Notes: a model not told the origin generated them from the sequence alone. A stretch of 64,000 bases of DNA from Bifidobacterium breve (GCA_945860545.1 CAMAQM010000001.1:62001-126000), one strand, 5' to 3'; shown: positions 26,328-38,619, numbered from the stretch's first letter. Translations and numbers: made by a program.

Positions 26328-29117
26328 ATGCCCAAGTCGCTCGTCATCGTGGAGTCGCCCGCCAAGGCCCGCACCATCGCCGGATTTCTCGGCGATGGTT
26401 TCACCGTGGATTCCTCGGTCGGCCACATCCGTGACCTCCCCACGTCGTCAGAACTTCCTGAGTCCTACAAGCACGAACCGTGGGCCAGTTACGGCATCAA
26501 CGTGTTCGACGGGTTCAAACCGGTGTACGTGGTGGCCGCCGAGAAGAAAAAGAAGGTGGCCGAACTCAAACGTCTGATGCGTGACGCCGACGAGTTGTTC
26601 CTCGCCACCGATGAGGATCGTGAGGGCGAGGCCATTGCCTGGCACCTGCTCGAGGTGCTCAACCCGCCGCCCGACATGCCCGTCAAGCGCATGGTGTTCC
26701 ACGAAATCACCCCGGCGGCCATCGCCGAGGCGATCGCCAACCCCCGTCAGATCGACCGACGTCTCGTCGACGCCCAGGAGACCCGCCGGATCCTCGACCG
26801 TCTCTACGGCTGGGACGTCACCTCGGTGGTGCGACGTGTCGTGAGCCATGGCGCCTCGGCCGGTCGGGTGCAGAGCGTGGCGGTCCGCATCGTCGTTGAC
26901 CGCGAGCGGGAACGCATGGCGTTCGTCACCGCCGGGTACTGGAGCATCGAGGCGGAACTCAGTCGCACCGACGGTGACCAGCGGCCGTTCACCGCGGCAC
27001 TGGTTTCTCTCGACGGGGCCCGGGTCGCCACCGGACGGGACTTCGACGCGACGGGTGCGGCCAAGGCCGGCACCGTGGTGCTCGACGAGGCGGGAGCGGC
27101 CACGGTCGCCGACGAACTCCGGGTTGCGGCGGTGGCGGTGCGTTCCGTGGAGCGCAAGCCGTACCGCCGTCGCCCGGCTGCTCCGTTCATCACGTCGACG
27201 TTGCAACAGGAAGCCGGTTCGAAACTCCGCTACAGCGCCCAGCGGACCATGCGGGCCGCACAGGCGCTGTACGAGCAGGGCTTCATCACCTACATGCGAA
27301 CCGACTCGACGACGTTGTCGGCAACCGCCCTCACCGCGGCGCGCAACGAGATCGTGTCCCGCTACGGCGCGGAGAACCTTCCGTCGGAACCTCGGATGTA
27401 CGCCAAGAAGGTCAAGAACGCCCAGGAGGCCCATGAGGCGATCCGGCCCGCCGGGGAGCAGTTCCGTCACCCCGACGAGGTGGAACGACTCGTGAACGCC
27501 GACATGGCCTCGGTGTACCGGTTGGTGTGGCAGCGAACCATTGCGTCCCAGATGATCGACGCCACTGGTGAGACGGTGAGCGTTCGGATGGGGGCTGCGC
27601 TTTCGTCGGGACGCGACGCCGAGCTCGGTACCAGCGGCACCGTGATCACCCATCCCGGTTTCCGTCTGGCGTACGTCGAGGAGAGCGCCGAGTCGGACAC
27701 CGACGACGACCAGCAGCGTCAGTTGCCGGCGATGGCCGAGGGGGACGTCCTCGGCGTGGGGGAGGTCACCGCCGAGGGGCACAGCACCCAGCCTCCTGCC
27801 CGGTTCACCGAGGCGACGCTCATCAAACGACTCGAGGAACTCGGGGTGGGCAGACCATCGACGTACGCCTCGATCATGAACACGATTCTTGACCGTGGCT
27901 ACGTGTGGAAAAAGGGCACGGCGCTGGTGCCGACGTGGACGGCGTTCGCCGTGGTGAAACTGATGGAGGAACGCTTCACCTCACTGGTGGACTACGCGTT
28001 CACCGCCCGAATGGAAGAGGACCTCGACGCCATCGCAAACGGCGAAGAGGAGATGGTCCCGTGGCTCAGTCGTTTCTACTGGGGCTCCGACGGCCCGATC
28101 CCGCCCGGCGGTCCGGCCGGTGGCGGCAGCGGGCTGCACGCCCTCGTCGAGAACCTGCCTGGTCTCGACGTGCGCGAACTCAACGCCTTTCCCATCGGGG
28201 TCGACGCCGACGGCCAGCCCGTTGAGGCCCGGTCCGGCAAGTACGGACCGTTCGTGAGCCGTGGCGAGGACACCGCTCCCGTCCCCGAAGATCTGCCGCC
28301 TGACGAACTCACACTCGACAAGGCGCTCGAGTTGTTGTCGGCGCCGCGTGAAGGCCGGGTGCTTGGGGTTGACCCCCAAACGGGTCTGAACGTGTACGCC
28401 CGTGCCGGACGGTTCGGGCCGTACGTGCAGCTTGGGGAACTCGTGGACGGCGCCAAGGAAAAGCCGCGCACCTCGTCGCTGTTCGCCCGCATGGCACTCG
28501 ACACCGTCACCTTCGACGAGGCGTTGGCGCTTCTCAGCCTGCCGCGTGAGGTCGGTGTCGATCCCGACGATGGTGGTGTGGTGACGGCACTCAACGGGCG
28601 GTACGGGCCGTACCTCCAAAAGGTTCTTCCCGACGGTTCAACCGACACCCGCAGCATCGACGATGAGGATCTCCTGCTCACCATCGACCTTGACGGCGTC
28701 CGGGCGGCGTTCGCCCAACCGAAGCGACGTCGAGGACAGGCGGCACCCAAGCCTCCGTTGCGGGAACTCGGCAACGACCCGGTGTCGGGCCGGCCGATGG
28801 TGATCAAGGAAGGGCGTTGGGGTCCGTATGTGACCGACGGCGAGACGAACGCCTCGTTGCGCACCGGTGACGACCCGGCATCGATGACCGACGAACGAGC
28901 TGCGGAACTGCTTGGGGATCGGCGGGCTCGAGGCCCGGCCACCAAGAAGAAGGCGGCCAAGAAGGCGTCGAAGAAGGCCGCCAGGAAGAAGCCGGCGAAG
29001 AAGGCGGCCAAGAAGGCACCAGCGAAGAAGGCCGCCAGGAAGGCGCCGGCCAAGAAGGCATCCTCTGGTGATGGTGGGCCGGAGGTTGGCATGGCCGATG
29101 ACGATGGCGCTGACTGA
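26328..29117 (+). CDS. topA: DNA topoisomerase I with Lys/Ala/Pro-rich tail
   Basis: MPKSLVIVESPAKARTIAGFLG; toprim DEDREGEAIAWHL; GFITYMRTDSTTLS. Confidence 0.96.
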   Translation: MPKSLVIVESPAKARTIAGFLGDGFTVDSSVGHIRDLPTSSELPESYKHEPWASYGINVFDGFKPVYVVAAEKKKKVAELKRLMRDADELFLATDEDREGEAIAWHLLEVLNPPPDMPVKRMVFHEITPAAIAEAIANPRQIDRRLVDAQETRRILDRLYGWDVTSVVRRVVSHGASAGRVQSVAVRIVVDRERERMAFVTAGYWSIEAELSRTDGDQRPFTAALVSLDGARVATGRDFDATGAAKAGTVVLDEAGAATVADELRVAAVAVRSVERKPYRRRPAAPFITSTLQQEAGSKLRYSAQRTMRAAQALYEQGFITYMRTDSTTLSATALTAARNEIVSRYGAENLPSEPRMYAKKVKNAQEAHEAIRPAGEQFRHPDEVERLVNADMASVYRLVWQRTIASQMIDATGETVSVRMGAALSSGRDAELGTSGTVITHPGFRLAYVEESAESDTDDDQQRQLPAMAEGDVLGVGEVTAEGHSTQPPARFTEATLIKRLEELGVGRPSTYASIMNTILDRGYVWKKGTALVPTWTAFAVVKLMEERFTSLVDYAFTARMEEDLDAIANGEEEMVPWLSRFYWGSDGPIPPGGPAGGGSGLHALVENLPGLDVRELNAFPIGVDADGQPVEARSGKYGPFVSRGEDTAPVPEDLPPDELTLDKALELLSAPREGRVLGVDPQTGLNVYARAGRFGPYVQLGELVDGAKEKPRTSSLFARMALDTVTFDEALALLSLPREVGVDPDDGGVVTALNGRYGPYLQKVLPDGSTDTRSIDDEDLLLTIDLDGVRAAFAQPKRRRGQAAPKPPLRELGNDPVSGRPMVIKEGRWGPYVTDGETNASLRTGDDPASMTDERAAELLGDRRARGPATKKKAAKKASKKAARKKPAKKAAKKAPAKKAARKAPAKKASSGDGGPEVGMADDDGAD

Positions 29118-30186
29118 ACCCGATCCGTACGCCGCCGTCGTGGGCCACGGGGCCGCGAAGGCGTTCCTGTCGATGGAGGCTGCGGACCCGGTGCACGCCT
29201 ACCTGTTCGTGGGGGCTTCGGCACTCGGCAGGTTGGATCTGGCTCGGGCGTTCGCCGCTGACATCGTGTCGAGGCGGTTGCCCGCCGATGAACGCGAGCG
29301 GGCGGTCCGACTCATCCTCAATGACGGTCACGCCGACGTCGTCTACCTCGGCGGATCCGGCGAAGCCATCCTGATCGAGGACGCCCGGGAGTGGGTGAGG
29401 AAGGCCGTGCTGACACCGGTGGAGGGACCGGTCAAGGTCATGATCGGCGTGTCCATGGACCTTGCGAGGCCCGACTCGATTCCTGCGCTGCTCAAGGCGG
29501 TGGAGGAGCCGAGCCCGTCGACGGTATTCGTGCTGTTGACCGAGAGCGTGGGTCCTCACCTCCTCACCATTGCTTCGCGCTGTGTGCGCGTCGACATGCA
29601 GCCGCTCACCACCTCTGAGGTGCGGGCGGAACTCACCAAGGATCCTGCGTTCGCCGCCCTGGCGACCGAGCGGCTCGACCGGGCTGCCGCAGGGTCGGTC
29701 GGGGACCTCGCCCGGGCCCGTTTGCTCGTCACCGACGAGCGTTTCGGTCTGCGGATGGACGCGTGGGCAGCGGTGCCCGAATCACTCGACGGCACGGGGG
29801 CTGCGGCGAGCGCGGTGGTCAGGAATCTGATGTCGATGGTCGAGGAGGCCGTCGCCCCCGTGAAGGCGCAGCACGAGGTTGAGGTCGCCGCCGCCGACGA
29901 GGAGTTCGACCGTTACGGCGTGCGGACCGAAACCAAGTCGAAGCAGACGACCCGCCACAAGCGGGAACTGAAGCGTTTCACCGACGGTGAATACGTGGCG
30001 GGTCTCGGGGTGATGGCCCGCACCTACCGCGACGCCGCTGCGGCCGGGGTCACTTCGGTGCCTTCGGCGTCCGAAGCCGTGTCAGCCATCGACGAGGTGT
30101 GTGCCCATCTGGTGTTCAACCCGTCGTGGAAGACGCAGTTGACCGGGTTGTTTCTCGCCTTGCCGCCCTTGCCCCGCGCCCGGTGA
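29098..30186 (+). CDS. holB: DNA polymerase III delta-prime subunit-like
   Basis: VGHGAAKAFLSMEAADPVHAYLFVGASALGRLDLARAFA...IPALLKAVEEPSPSTVFVLLTES. Confidence 0.85.
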   Translation: MTMALTEPDPYAAVVGHGAAKAFLSMEAADPVHAYLFVGASALGRLDLARAFAADIVSRRLPADERERAVRLILNDGHADVVYLGGSGEAILIEDAREWVRKAVLTPVEGPVKVMIGVSMDLARPDSIPALLKAVEEPSPSTVFVLLTESVGPHLLTIASRCVRVDMQPLTTSEVRAELTKDPAFAALATERLDRAAAGSVGDLARARLLVTDERFGLRMDAWAAVPESLDGTGAAASAVVRNLMSMVEEAVAPVKAQHEVEVAAADEEFDRYGVRTETKSKQTTRHKRELKRFTDGEYVAGLGVMARTYRDAAAAGVTSVPSASEAVSAIDEVCAHLVFNPSWKTQLTGLFLALPPLPRAR

Positions 30187-30240
30187 CGCCGGGTAGGCTC
30201 TGCGTTCGCCTCACGGGTGGTCCCTGACCACTCGTGGCCC

Positions 30241-30316
30241 GCCCGGGTAGCTCAGTCGGCAGAGCAGCTCACTCGTAATGAGCAGGTCAGGAGTTCGATT
30301 CTCCTCTCGGGCTCCA
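30241..30316 (+). tRNA. tRNA-Thr (anticodon CGT), CCA encoded
   Basis: Cloverleaf folded by hand: GCCCGGG/CTCGGGC acceptor, GCTC/GAGC D arm, GCTCA-CTCGTAA-TGAGC anticodon arm, AGGAG-TTCGATT-CTCCT T arm, T discriminator, CCA. Confidence 0.95.
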
Positions 30317-30442
30317 CATTTTCGTCGCCCACCGCCGTCCGGGCTGTTCTCGAACGGGCTTCGAATCACCCCTGGGCCCCACCTTGGTGGAGGAGTCCCG
30401 ACTGGCACGCACCACCGGGGCAACCACGTCACGTTTCGGGTG

Positions 30443-31708
30443 TCAGACGGCGACGGGCGGTGCGCTGCGACGGGTCCACCACGCGAGTCCCCCCACGGGG
30501 ACGAGCGCGATGAGACACAGCAGTGTGTACGACCCGAACGTCACGACGAGGCCGGCGACGACCCCACCGAGTGCTCCGGCGACGTTCATGGTGAGGTCGG
30601 AAAGACCCTGCACCGCTGGCCGTTCCCTGGCCGCGACGGCGTCGACGATCAGGGTCGACCCGGCGATGAGGGTGCATGACCAGCCGAGTCCGAGGAGGAA
30701 CAGTCCAAGACCAAGCACGGGAACGTTCCCTCCGTGGGTGAGGCCACTGACGAGGCACGCCGCAATGAGGATGGCAACCCCGGCGAAGATCACCCGGAAG
30801 CATCCATGGCGGTCCACGAACCAACCCACCACAGGGGAGAACGCGTACATGCCGAGGATGTGCACACTGATGACGAGGCCGATGAGCGACACGGTGACGT
30901 CCACGTGCGCCATGTGGACCGGGGTCATCACCATGATCATCACCATCACGACGTGACCAATGGCGATCGCCGCCATGCCTGTCACCGCCAACGGCTCGGC
31001 ACGGAGGTGCTTGATGCCTTCGGCGAGCCGGGGTCGTGACGTGTCGGCGTCCGGAGCGCTGTGGCGTTGCCGGTTGGCCACGGCGAGCAGGTACGGGTCG
31101 GGTCGTAGCAGTGCGAACAGGACGATGCCGGCGGCGGCGAGGGTCACGAGGGCGAGGACGTATGGCCCGGCGAGTCGTGGCAGTCCCCATTGTTCGGCGA
31201 GGTTGCCTGAGGGGTCGAGCAGGTTCGGTCCGAGGACCGCCCCGATGGTTGCCGCCCAGATCACCCATGACAGCGACCGGGCCCTGTGTTGTTCGCTGGC
31301 GAGGTCGGTGGCGGCGTAGCGCGCCTGGTAGCCGGCCGCCTGGGCGCCGCCGAGGAGCAGACTGCCCACCAGCACCATCCAGAGCGCTTCGCTCACTGCG
31401 CCTCCGGCGACGACGAGTGCCCCGAGCGCACCGACGCCGAACCCCGCCACGAGCGATGTGCGGCGCCCCCGACTGAGTGCGGAACGGGCAAGGGGGAGTG
31501 CCCACAGTGCTGCCCCGGTCACGGCTGCGGTCTGGGCGAGGCCGGCGGCGGCGTCGCTGCCGGCGATGGAGTCCGCCAGCAGCGCACCGGCCGGCACGGT
31601 CCCGGCGATGGCCATGCCGCTGAGTACCTGACTGGCCGACAGGACCCCGACGCTGCGACGTGCGACGACGGCGACGTTGGTGTCGTTGCTGGCCCCCGTG
31701 GCGGTCAT
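30443..31708 (-). CDS. MFS transporter
   Basis: About 12 TM-like segments; VVGWFVDRHGCFRVIFAGVAIL; MTATGASNDT start at 31708. Confidence 0.85.
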   Translation of the reverse strand: MTATGASNDTNVAVVARRSVGVLSASQVLSGMAIAGTVPAGALLADSIAGSDAAAGLAQTAAVTGAALWALPLARSALSRGRRTSLVAGFGVGALGALVVAGGAVSEALWMVLVGSLLLGGAQAAGYQARYAATDLASEQHRARSLSWVIWAATIGAVLGPNLLDPSGNLAEQWGLPRLAGPYVLALVTLAAAGIVLFALLRPDPYLLAVANRQRHSAPDADTSRPRLAEGIKHLRAEPLAVTGMAAIAIGHVVMVMIMVMTPVHMAHVDVTVSLIGLVISVHILGMYAFSPVVGWFVDRHGCFRVIFAGVAILIAACLVSGLTHGGNVPVLGLGLFLLGLGWSCTLIAGSTLIVDAVAARERPAVQGLSDLTMNVAGALGGVVAGLVVTFGSYTLLCLIALVPVGGLAWWTRRSAPPVAV

Positions 31709-31819
31709 TGCCTGCAACCTAGTGCCACCTGTGGTGTACCCCGCCGTGCGGTCACTGGGGAAGGTGATGCCTTTCCCGCCCGGGGTGACCTCGGGTAGCC
31801 TTGTCATTCCGACGAGTGA

Positions 31820-33337
<1,518 letters not shown>

Positions 33338-33387
33338 GACCTCGTGGTCCCCTCAACGGGTCGGGTGCCGACGGGAGCATTTCACCA

Positions 33388-33954
33388 ATGGCTGATCAGA
33401 CGTTGTTCGCCGACGAGGCGATGCCGTTCATGAACCAGATCTACTCGGCCGCGTTGCGGATGACCCGCAACGCGTCGGACGCCGAAGATCTCGTCCAGGA
33501 GACGTACCTGCGGGCGTACCGGGGGTTCGGGGGGTTCAAGGAGGGTTCGAACCTTCGGGCGTGGCTGTACCGGATCCTGACCAACACGTTCATCAACCAG
33601 TACCGGGCCCGTCAGCGTCGACCCGACGAGACCGAGCTCGACGAGCAGGAGGACCTGTACCTGCTGCGGCGCATCGGCGGCCTCGAGGCGGTGAACGCCG
33701 GCCGTAGCGCCGAGGACGAACTCATGGACTACTTCACCGACGGGGAGGTCACCTCCGCCCTCGACGACCTGCCGGAGAACTTCCGGCTGCCGGTTCTCCT
33801 TGCCGACGTCGAAGGGTTTTCCTACAAGGAAATCGCCGAAATGCTCGACGTTCCGATCGGGACGGTGATGAGTCGGCTTCATCGGGGAAGAAAAGCCCTC
33901 CAGAAGGGGTTGTACGACTACGCCAGTTCCCGGGGTCTGTCCCCGACGAGCTGA
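33388..33954 (+). CDS. ECF sigma factor, SigR/SigH (RpoE)-like
   Basis: [50 protein letters not shown]; immediately followed by a ZAS anti-sigma. Confidence 0.92.
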   Translation: MADQTLFADEAMPFMNQIYSAALRMTRNASDAEDLVQETYLRAYRGFGGFKEGSNLRAWLYRILTNTFINQYRARQRRPDETELDEQEDLYLLRRIGGLEAVNAGRSAEDELMDYFTDGEVTSALDDLPENFRLPVLLADVEGFSYKEIAEMLDVPIGTVMSRLHRGRKALQKGLYDYASSRGLSPTS

Positions 33955-33998
33955 ATCCACCTCACAGCGCACCACCACGACCGACACGACGACGCACA

Positions 33999-34307
33999 GT
34001 GAGTTCAGCCATGACCGACCACGACGAAGCACACGAACATCTCGACGGCTACTGCGTCGACGCGCTGCGGGAGCTGTACCTCTACCTCGATGGGGAGTTG
34101 ACCGTGGAACGGCGCGTCACCATTGAGGTCCATCTCAACGAGTGTTCCCCGTGCATGGAGAAGTACGAGTTCGAAGAAGAACTCCGAATTGGGATCCGCA
34201 AGGTGGTGCAAGGGGTGGAACCGGCCCCCGAGTTCCGTGGCCAGTTGCTGGGCATGATCGACCAGTTGGTCGAGGCGGACCGTCAGTCGAACCCTGGCGG
34301 CGGGTGA
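33999..34307 (+). CDS. Zinc-binding redox-type anti-sigma factor, RsrA-like
   Basis: EVHLNECSPCMEKYEFEEELRIGIRK: HxxxCxxC ZAS motif. Confidence 0.88.
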   Translation: MSSAMTDHDEAHEHLDGYCVDALRELYLYLDGELTVERRVTIEVHLNECSPCMEKYEFEEELRIGIRKVVQGVEPAPEFRGQLLGMIDQLVEADRQSNPGGG

Positions 34308-34362
34308 ACCCCCTGCCGCCGGCGAGTGTCGCCGGAGCAGCTTCGCCCTCTATCATCGGCCC

Positions 34363-34491
34363 ATGACCCTTTCCGTCGTATGGACGTTCTGGATCGCCGT
34401 GGCCTTGGTTGTGCCGGCCATCGCCCTGGTTGTCGCCACCATCATCGGGTACGTGGTGAAGGTGTCCAAGCCCCGCTACCCGAGTAGCTGA
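34363..34491 (+). CDS. Small single-TM protein (42 aa)
   Basis: Manual translation MTLSVVWTFWIAVALVVPAIALVVATIIGYVVKVSKPRYPSS*; TATCAT-N6-ATG leaderless signature. Not in the ORF track. Confidence 0.6.
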   Translation: MTLSVVWTFWIAVALVVPAIALVVATIIGYVVKVSKPRYPSS

Positions 34492-34505
34492 GCCGAAGTT
34501 CCACG

Positions 34506-35573
34506 ATGCCTCCGTCCGCCGTCGACTGGTCGCTGGCGGAACGGGTGGCGGTGCGGGTGGCGGGACGCGAACCGTTCGCCGAGTCGTACCACGCCGATTC
34601 CCTCGGACCTGACTTCGACCGGTTCACCGCGCTCGCCGAAGACCTGGTTGCGGACTGCACCGGTCTGCGCAGCGGTGCCGGCCCGGCCCGGGCGAGAGTC
34701 ACCGACCGCGCCGGTTGGATCGCCGCCAACGTGGCGTCGTTCGGTCGCCTGTTGCGTCCGGTGCTCGAACGTTTCGACACCGCGGCGGGGGCGCACCTGC
34801 TCGCCCCGGTCACGAGCCGCATCACCGGAGCCGAAGTCGGGTTGATGTTGGGCTGGCTCAGTACCCGCGTGCTCGGTCAGTACGACCTGTTGGTCATCGA
34901 AGACGAGGACCCCGAGGAACAGGACCTCGTGTATTACGTCGGACCCAACGTGTTGTCGCTCGAACGACGGTTCGCCTTCCCACCCTCGGAGTTCCGCTTG
35001 TGGCTGGCGCTCCACGAGGTCACCCATCGCGCCCAGTTCACCGGCGTGCCGTGGATGCGACCCCACTTCCTCGGCATGGTCGAACAGGTGGTGGCCGCCG
35101 TCGGACCGGACCCGGCCCGCTTCGCTGCCGCCATCGGCCGCGCCGCCGACGCGCTGCGTCACGGCCGCAACCCGCTCGCCGACGGTGGAGTGATGGCCCT
35201 CGTGGCCACCGACGAACAGCGCGAGGTGATGGAACAGATGTCGGGGTTGATGAGCCTGCTCGAGGGTCACGGCGACGTCACCATGGATCGGGCCGGCGCC
35301 CATCTGATCCCGTCCGCGCCCCGTTTCGCCCGGGTGCTCCGTCAGCGCCGTCAACAGGTCAGCGGTCTGGCCCGGGTGTTCCAGCAACTCGTCGGTCTTG
35401 AGGCGAAACTGGCCCAGTACGAACAGGGCGAACGGTTCATCGCCGCAGTGGAATCGGCCGATCCGGCCCTCATGGATCGTGTGTGGTCGGACCCGGCGCT
35501 GTTGCCGTCGCTGGCCGAGATCCGCCAACCCGAGATTTGGGTGGCGCGGGTGCGGGCCGGTGCACCCACCTGA
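34506..35573 (+). CDS. Zinc-dependent metalloprotease family (DUF2342-type)
   Basis: WLALHEVTHRAQFTGVPWMRPHFLGMVE; adjacent to tilS as in other Actinobacteria. Confidence 0.85.
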   Translation: MPPSAVDWSLAERVAVRVAGREPFAESYHADSLGPDFDRFTALAEDLVADCTGLRSGAGPARARVTDRAGWIAANVASFGRLLRPVLERFDTAAGAHLLAPVTSRITGAEVGLMLGWLSTRVLGQYDLLVIEDEDPEEQDLVYYVGPNVLSLERRFAFPPSEFRLWLALHEVTHRAQFTGVPWMRPHFLGMVEQVVAAVGPDPARFAAAIGRAADALRHGRNPLADGGVMALVATDEQREVMEQMSGLMSLLEGHGDVTMDRAGAHLIPSAPRFARVLRQRRQQVSGLARVFQQLVGLEAKLAQYEQGERFIAAVESADPALMDRVWSDPALLPSLAEIRQPEIWVARVRAGAPT

Positions 35574-35587
35574 CCCGGGTCGCTGAC

Positions 35588-36490
35588 GTGCACCGTGACG
35601 ACGTGACGGCGTCGCTTCTCGAGCGGTGTGTGTTCCCCCCCGCCGGTTCGCCACTGGTGTGTGCCGTCTCGGGCGGTGCGGACTCGCTGGCGTTGCTCAT
35701 TTTGGCCACCGCGGCGGGGTGTGACACCACCGCTGTCCACGTCGACCACCAGTTGCGACCCGGCTCGGAGACCGAGTCGGCCGTTGTCGCCGCCGCGGCG
35801 CGGCGCCTCGGGGCCGGGTTCCGTGCCGAACGGGTGACGCTGGCCCCGGGCCCGAACCTTGAAGCCCGTGCCCGGGAGGCTCGTTGGGCGGTGCTCGGTT
35901 CGGACGCCGCCACCGGGCACACCGCTGACGACCAGGCCGAGACGGTGCTGTTGAACCTGTTGCGTGGTGCGGGGGTGTCGGGGCTCGCCGGGATGCGACC
36001 CGGACCCCGTCACCCGATCCTGGGGCTGCGCCGCAGCGAGACCGAGGAGTTGTGTCGGCTGTGGGAGTTCTCCCCCCTGCACGACCCTTCCAACCGGGAC
36101 CCCGCCTACCGACGGAACCGTGTCCGTCACGAGGTCCTCCCACTTCTCGGCGAGGTCGCCGAGCGTGACCCGGTGCCCCAACTGGTGCGGACCGCCGCAC
36201 AGGCCCGCCTGGTGGTCGACCACCTTGAGGCGGAAGCCGACCGTCTCGTTGCTGATCCCACCGACCTCGCTGCGGTGCGATCCGCACCGTGGGCGGTGGC
36301 GTCGGTGGCGTTGCGCCGCTGGTTGCGTCAGTGCTCCCCCGACGGTCAGCCGCCTGACGCGGCGTCGATGGATCGGGTGCGCGCCGTGGTCGACGGGCGG
36401 CATCGGGCCACCGAGGTGGTTGGGGGATGGCGGGTGGTGCGCAGCGCCGGCCGGCTCTCCGTCGAACCGCCGGCCGGAGGCGTCGACTAG
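35588..36490 (+). CDS. tilS: tRNA(Ile)-lysidine synthetase
   Basis: [16 protein letters not shown]-loop; [32 protein letters not shown]. Confidence 0.92.
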   Translation: MHRDDVTASLLERCVFPPAGSPLVCAVSGGADSLALLILATAAGCDTTAVHVDHQLRPGSETESAVVAAAARRLGAGFRAERVTLAPGPNLEARAREARWAVLGSDAATGHTADDQAETVLLNLLRGAGVSGLAGMRPGPRHPILGLRRSETEELCRLWEFSPLHDPSNRDPAYRRNRVRHEVLPLLGEVAERDPVPQLVRTAAQARLVVDHLEAEADRLVADPTDLAAVRSAPWAVASVALRRWLRQCSPDGQPPDAASMDRVRAVVDGRHRATEVVGGWRVVRSAGRLSVEPPAGGVD

Positions 36491-37047
36491 GCCGAGTCGT
36501 CGCGGTGCAGCCGGATGTCGTCGAGGTTGCGGTACCGCTCGGCGACGTCGAGGCCGTAGCCCAACACGAAGTCGTCGGGGATGGTGAACCCGACGTAACG
36601 GATGTTGGTGCGTTCCGCCGTCCCGTTGCGGGCCAGAAGTGCGCACACCTCCAACGACGCCGGGTTGCGTGACGCCAGGTTCTTGCGCAGGTAACTCAAC
36701 GTCAGGCCCGAGTCGATGATGTCCTCAACGAGGATGACCTGACGGCCGGTGAGGTCGGCGTCGAGGTCCTTGACGATGCGGACCACCCCGCTCGTCTTGG
36801 TGGCGCTGCCGTAGGACGAGACGGCCATGAAGTCGAATTCGACGGGCAGGTCGATGCTGCGGGCGAGGTCGGCCATGAACATGAACGCCCCTTTGAGCAC
36901 CCCGACGAGCAGTGGGGCTTCACCGACGTAGTCGGCGGTGATTTCCGCTCCGAGTTCGGTGATGCGGGAGCGGAGCTGGTCGGTGGTGACGAGCACCTCA
37001 CCGAGTGCGGGGTCGGTGTGGCGGTTCCAGATGGGGGTGTCACTCAC
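36487..37047 (-). CDS. hpt: Hypoxanthine phosphoribosyltransferase
   Basis: [19 protein letters not shown]...[19 protein letters not shown]. Confidence 0.95.
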   Translation of the reverse strand: MSDTPIWNRHTDPALGEVLVTTDQLRSRITELGAEITADYVGEAPLLVGVLKGAFMFMADLARSIDLPVEFDFMAVSSYGSATKTSGVVRIVKDLDADLTGRQVILVEDIIDSGLTLSYLRKNLASRNPASLEVCALLARNGTAERTNIRYVGFTIPDDFVLGYGLDVAERYRNLDDIRLHRDDSA

Positions 37048-37156
37048 GAAGGCGCACCCTAGCGGTCGTCAGTGTGCTCAACGGTCCGGCTGTGTCCCGG
37101 GAGGGCCTCACCCCCTATCCTCAGGGGGTCCGCGCTCGGCGGACCGGAGGCATCCC

Positions 37157-37783
37157 ATGACCGAGACCACTCCTTCCGCAGTCAATGGTTCGTCGGTGGG
37201 CGACCCGGCACCGCCAGTCGACCTCGAGCGCCTCGAGGCTGCCGTTCGGGAGATCCTCGCCGCCATTGGTGAGGACCCGACGCGTGACGGCCTGCTCGCC
37301 ACCCCCGGGAGGGTGGCGCGCATGTACGCCGAAGTGTTCGCCGGGTTGTCCGAGAACCCCGCTGACCACCTCGCCACCGTGTTCGAGGCCGATCACGACG
37401 AGATGGTGATGGTGCGCGACATCCCGTTCGCGTCCATGTGCGAACACCACCTCGTTCCGTTCCTCGGTCGGGCGCACGTGGCCTACATCCCCAACGCCGA
37501 CGGTCGCATCACCGGGCTGTCCAAACTCGCCCGTCTCGTCGACGGGTACGCCCGTCGTCCCCAGGTCCAAGAACGCCTCACCACCCAGGTCGCCGACGCG
37601 CTGGAGGCGCAGCTGCAGCCCAAGGGGGTCCTCGTGATCATCGAGGCCGAGCATCTGTGCATGACCATGCGCGGGGTGCGCAAGCCCGGTTCGTCGACGG
37701 TGACGTCGTCGGTGCGGGGCCTGTTCCGCGACAACGCTGCCACCCGCAGTGAGGCGATGCGGCTCGCCATGGGCCGCGACTGA
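37157..37783 (+). CDS. folE: GTP cyclohydrolase I
   Basis: [25 protein letters not shown]...[19 protein letters not shown]. Confidence 0.96.
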   Translation: MTETTPSAVNGSSVGDPAPPVDLERLEAAVREILAAIGEDPTRDGLLATPGRVARMYAEVFAGLSENPADHLATVFEADHDEMVMVRDIPFASMCEHHLVPFLGRAHVAYIPNADGRITGLSKLARLVDGYARRPQVQERLTTQVADALEAQLQPKGVLVIIEAEHLCMTMRGVRKPGSSTVTSSVRGLFRDNAATRSEAMRLAMGRD

Positions 37784-37788
37784 GTGGT

Positions 37789-38619
37789 GTGCCGGTCTCG
37801 TTGAGTTCCACACCCCGCCCGTCCCCCGTCGTGATGGGGGTCCTCAACGTGACCCCGGATTCGTTCTCCGACGGAGGCCAGCACGACGGTGTGGAACGGG
37901 CGGTCGCCAGGGGGCTGGCGATGGTTGCCGAAGGCGCCGAGGTGATCGACGTCGGCGGCGAGTCGACCCGGCCGGGCGCCGACCCCGTCGGCACCGACGA
38001 GGAACTGCGCCGGGTGGTCCCGGTGGTCGAAGCTCTCGCTGACGCACTCGGTGGCTCGGTTCGCATCTCCGTTGACACCCGGTCTGAGGCGGTGGCTTCC
38101 GCTGCGGTGCGGGTTGGCGCCACGCTCATCAACGACGTGTCGGCCACGCTGTGGCCGGTGGCGGCGGAATGTGGTGTGGGGTGGGTGGCCATGCACGGGT
38201 GTGACGACCCCCGAACCATGCAGGCCAACCCGACGTACCGGGACGTCGTCGCCGAGGTGACGGCGTTCCTCGTGGAGCGGGCCACCGTGGCACGCGCCGG
38301 GGGAGTCGCCGAGGTGTGGATCGATCCGGGGTTCGGGTTCGCCAAGACCCCCGAACACAACCTGAGGGTGCTCGCCCACCTCGACGTGTTGGTGGACACC
38401 GGGTGGCCGGTGGTGGTGGGGACCAGTCGCAAGAGCACGTTGGGGCTGTTGTTGGCCGACGCTGACGGTGTTGGGGATCCTGTGCCCGTCGACGACCGTC
38501 TCGAGGGCTCGGTGGCCACCGCCGTGTGGTCGGCCGCCCAGGGGGTCCCGATGGTGCGGGTCCATGACGTGGACGCCACCGTTCGTGCGTTCCGGGTGGC
38601 CTTCGGTGGGCTCGACTGA
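37789..38619 (+). CDS. folP: Dihydropteroate synthase
   Basis: VVMGVLNVTPDSFSDGG...IDVGGESTRPGADPV...WIDPGFGFAKTPEHN. Confidence 0.95.
   Translation: MPVSLSSTPRPSPVVMGVLNVTPDSFSDGGQHDGVERAVARGLAMVAEGAEVIDVGGESTRPGADPVGTDEELRRVVPVVEALADALGGSVRISVDTRSEAVASAAVRVGATLINDVSATLWPVAAECGVGWVAMHGCDDPRTMQANPTYRDVVAEVTAFLVERATVARAGGVAEVWIDPGFGFAKTPEHNLRVLAHLDVLVDTGWPVVVGTSRKSTLGLLLADADGVGDPVPVDDRLEGSVATAVWSAAQGVPMVRVHDVDATVRAFRVAFGGLD

Noticed and set aside
26448-27782. 444-aa minus-strand ORF antisense to topA
   Set aside because: Antisense artefact of codon bias; topA is unambiguous.
28940-29075. Repetitive AAG/GCC tract considered as a possible tandem repeat or mobile element
   Set aside because: It encodes the Lys/Ala-rich TopA tail, so it is coding low complexity rather than an element.
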